In this document: positions 63,097 through 64,000 of the stretch, piece after piece
Layout of the letters: the number at the start of each line of letters is the position of its first letter
Position numbering within the stretch: position 1 is the first letter of the stretch
DNA from: Ignavibacteria bacterium
GTDB lineage: Bacteria > Bacteroidota > Ignavibacteria > Kapaibacteriales > Kapaibacteriaceae
NCBI GenBank assembly: GCA_016707005.1
Contig: JADJIQ010000005.1
Location: 744,001-808,000 of the forward strand
DNA: 64,000 nucleotides
Reading direction: 5' to 3'
Translations under genes and position numbers: made by a program
The notes under the pieces: generated by a model
What the model was told of the DNA's origin: nothing
Databases searched by the model: none
Seen by the model: the letters and a program-made list of their open reading frames with translations, nothing else

Positions 63097-64000
63097 GAAA
63101 ATTCTCCGATTCATCACGTTTTCGCTGTGTTTTTGGGTGCTAGCGCACATCAGCGTAACAACTCTTTCAGCGGGTGTTTTGTTACAACCCGATGAACCGT
63201 ATGCGTTTACGCGTGTGGGTGTTAACACGTTTATTGGTGTGAACGTAATCTACGCTCAAGAAAAGACACTTCTTCTTGCCACCTTTGAGGATCTCTTCAG
63301 ATCCACAGATAAGGGGGCTACATGGAACACGGTTGCAGAGCCCCTTTCCTACCGACACGTAACATCGATCGATCCGCGTGGGGATACGGTGTTTGCAGGG
63401 ATGGCCAATGGGTCCACCTTCCGAACAACAAATCATGGGCTGGATTGGAAGTCATATTCTCGGGTAGCTAGAGACAGTGCCTCTGAGCCGACCAGCCTAC
63501 CCGGAATCCATGCAAAGGGGAACACCCACGTCTGGGTGGGGATCAAGGACAGCATTATGACCATAGAGTACTGGTATGGTGTATCGAGATCGATGTCCCG
63601 ACCGGAATTCTCCCTGGCTTCGGCCTGCGCTACGGTGGATAGTCTCGTCTTTATTGCTCTGAAACGCTACGGGATACTCAGGCTCAATACGAACAATGAT
63701 GTTGTTGACACCCTTCCGCTTGGACATTTGAATGGGGCGTTTTTCTCGGCTCTCGCCGTCCAGGATGGATTCTTGTATGCAGGTGTGAAGTTGGGGAGAG
63801 GGGGCTTGCATCGCCGTCCACTCTCAGGAACGTTGTTCGAGTCCGTGATCAACGACCGCGAATCTGGCATTATTGAGATCACCTGCCTGCAGCCTTCTGC
63901 TCGAGGCATGTATATCGGCACAAAGGAGAACGGAGTTCTTTTTGCGGGTCGTTCATCAAGGCTCATGCGATCGATCAGCGATGGAGTCTACCGCGGCATG
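63095..64000 (+). CDS. Secreted BNR/sialidase-like repeat protein, C-terminus cut by window edge
   Basis: The frame opens at an ATG at 63095 and stays open for 302 codons to the right edge. MKILRFITFSLCFWVLAHIS is a signal peptide. The mature part has beta-propeller repeats of the BNR/Ycf48 type, including LFRSTDKGATWNTV and TFRTTNHGLDWKSY (S/T-x-D/N-x-G-x-T/D-W), with later blades ('ITCLQPSARGMYIGTKENGV'). In this bacterial group such propellers are usually T9SS cargo, but the C-terminus is not visible. Its ATG shares a CATG with the ATG of the divergent ASST-like gene. Confidence 0.8.
   Translation, partial: MKILRFITFSLCFWVLAHISVTTLSAGVLLQPDEPYAFTRVGVNTFIGVNVIYAQEKTLLLATFEDLFRSTDKGATWNTVAEPLSYRHVTSIDPRGDTVFAGMANGSTFRTTNHGLDWKSYSRVARDSASEPTSLPGIHAKGNTHVWVGIKDSIMTIEYWYGVSRSMSRPEFSLASACATVDSLVFIALKRYGILRLNTNNDVVDTLPLGHLNGAFFSALAVQDGFLYAGVKLGRGGLHRRPLSGTLFESVINDRESGIIEITCLQPSARGMYIGTKENGVLFAGRSSRLMRSISDGVYRGM

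Overview
The window looks like chromosome from a bacterium of the FCB group, most likely from the Chlorobi/Ignavibacteria/Kapabacteria side rather than classical Bacteroidia. Supporting signs are: many secreted proteins with type IX secretion (T9SS)-like C-terminal sorting domains; signal peptides that end just before a glutamine; TAnnTTTG promoter elements; a DUF2795 protein; and a fused alpha-beta E1 ketoacid dehydrogenase. The lineage is an inference, because no rRNA or other taxonomic marker is present. I see no tRNA or rRNA genes, CRISPR arrays, insertion sequences or prophages.

Layout. 1-4143 (-) is the N-terminal 1381 codons of a giant Pmp-repeat beta-helix surface protein that runs off the left edge. 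4234-17843 (-) is a long co-directional metabolic cluster: a membrane-anchored TPR protein, E1 alpha-beta fusion, IlvE, GatB, TPR protein, threonine dehydratase-like enzyme, peptidoglycan-binding/CHAP-like enzyme, mutase half of IcmF, DUF4397 lipoprotein, and the B12/GTPase half of IcmF. IlvE, E1 and IcmF together could take valine to butyryl-CoA. 18002-29564 mixes a DUF2892 protein, a beta-CASP hydrolase, an operon of three secreted proteins, a beta-propeller glutaminyl cyclase, an L,D-transpeptidase lipoprotein, RarA, and a NAPE-PLD-like metallo-hydrolase. 29696-34548 (+) holds a four-gene envelope operon, then a NYN nuclease fused to a cold-shock domain and an aminotransferase. 34540-44057 holds M16 and M42 peptidases, two arylsulfotransferase-like secreted proteins, serS and a glycosyltransferase.

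44123-50490 looks origin-proximal: mnmG carries a perfect parS site inside its first codons, with a second parS 60 bp away. mnmE follows with a frameshift, then birA, coaX and an isoaspartyl peptidase. A 510-bp gene-free, AT-rich stretch at 38949-39458 has a cluster of DnaA-box-like sequences and is my candidate for oriC. 50498-53973 (-) encodes an Omp85/BamA-like protein, a DUF2795 protein and IspD. 54071-63096 (-) holds two tandem 894-aa Ig-like/ASH surface paralogs and a third, 1075-aa arylsulfotransferase-like protein. A BNR-like secreted protein runs off the right edge.

How the parts fit: much of the window feeds the cell surface (Omp85, T9SS cargo, lipoproteins, peptidoglycan enzymes). 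The glutaminyl cyclase may cap the N-terminal glutamine of many of these exported proteins. All functional calls come from reading motifs by eye; no search was run.
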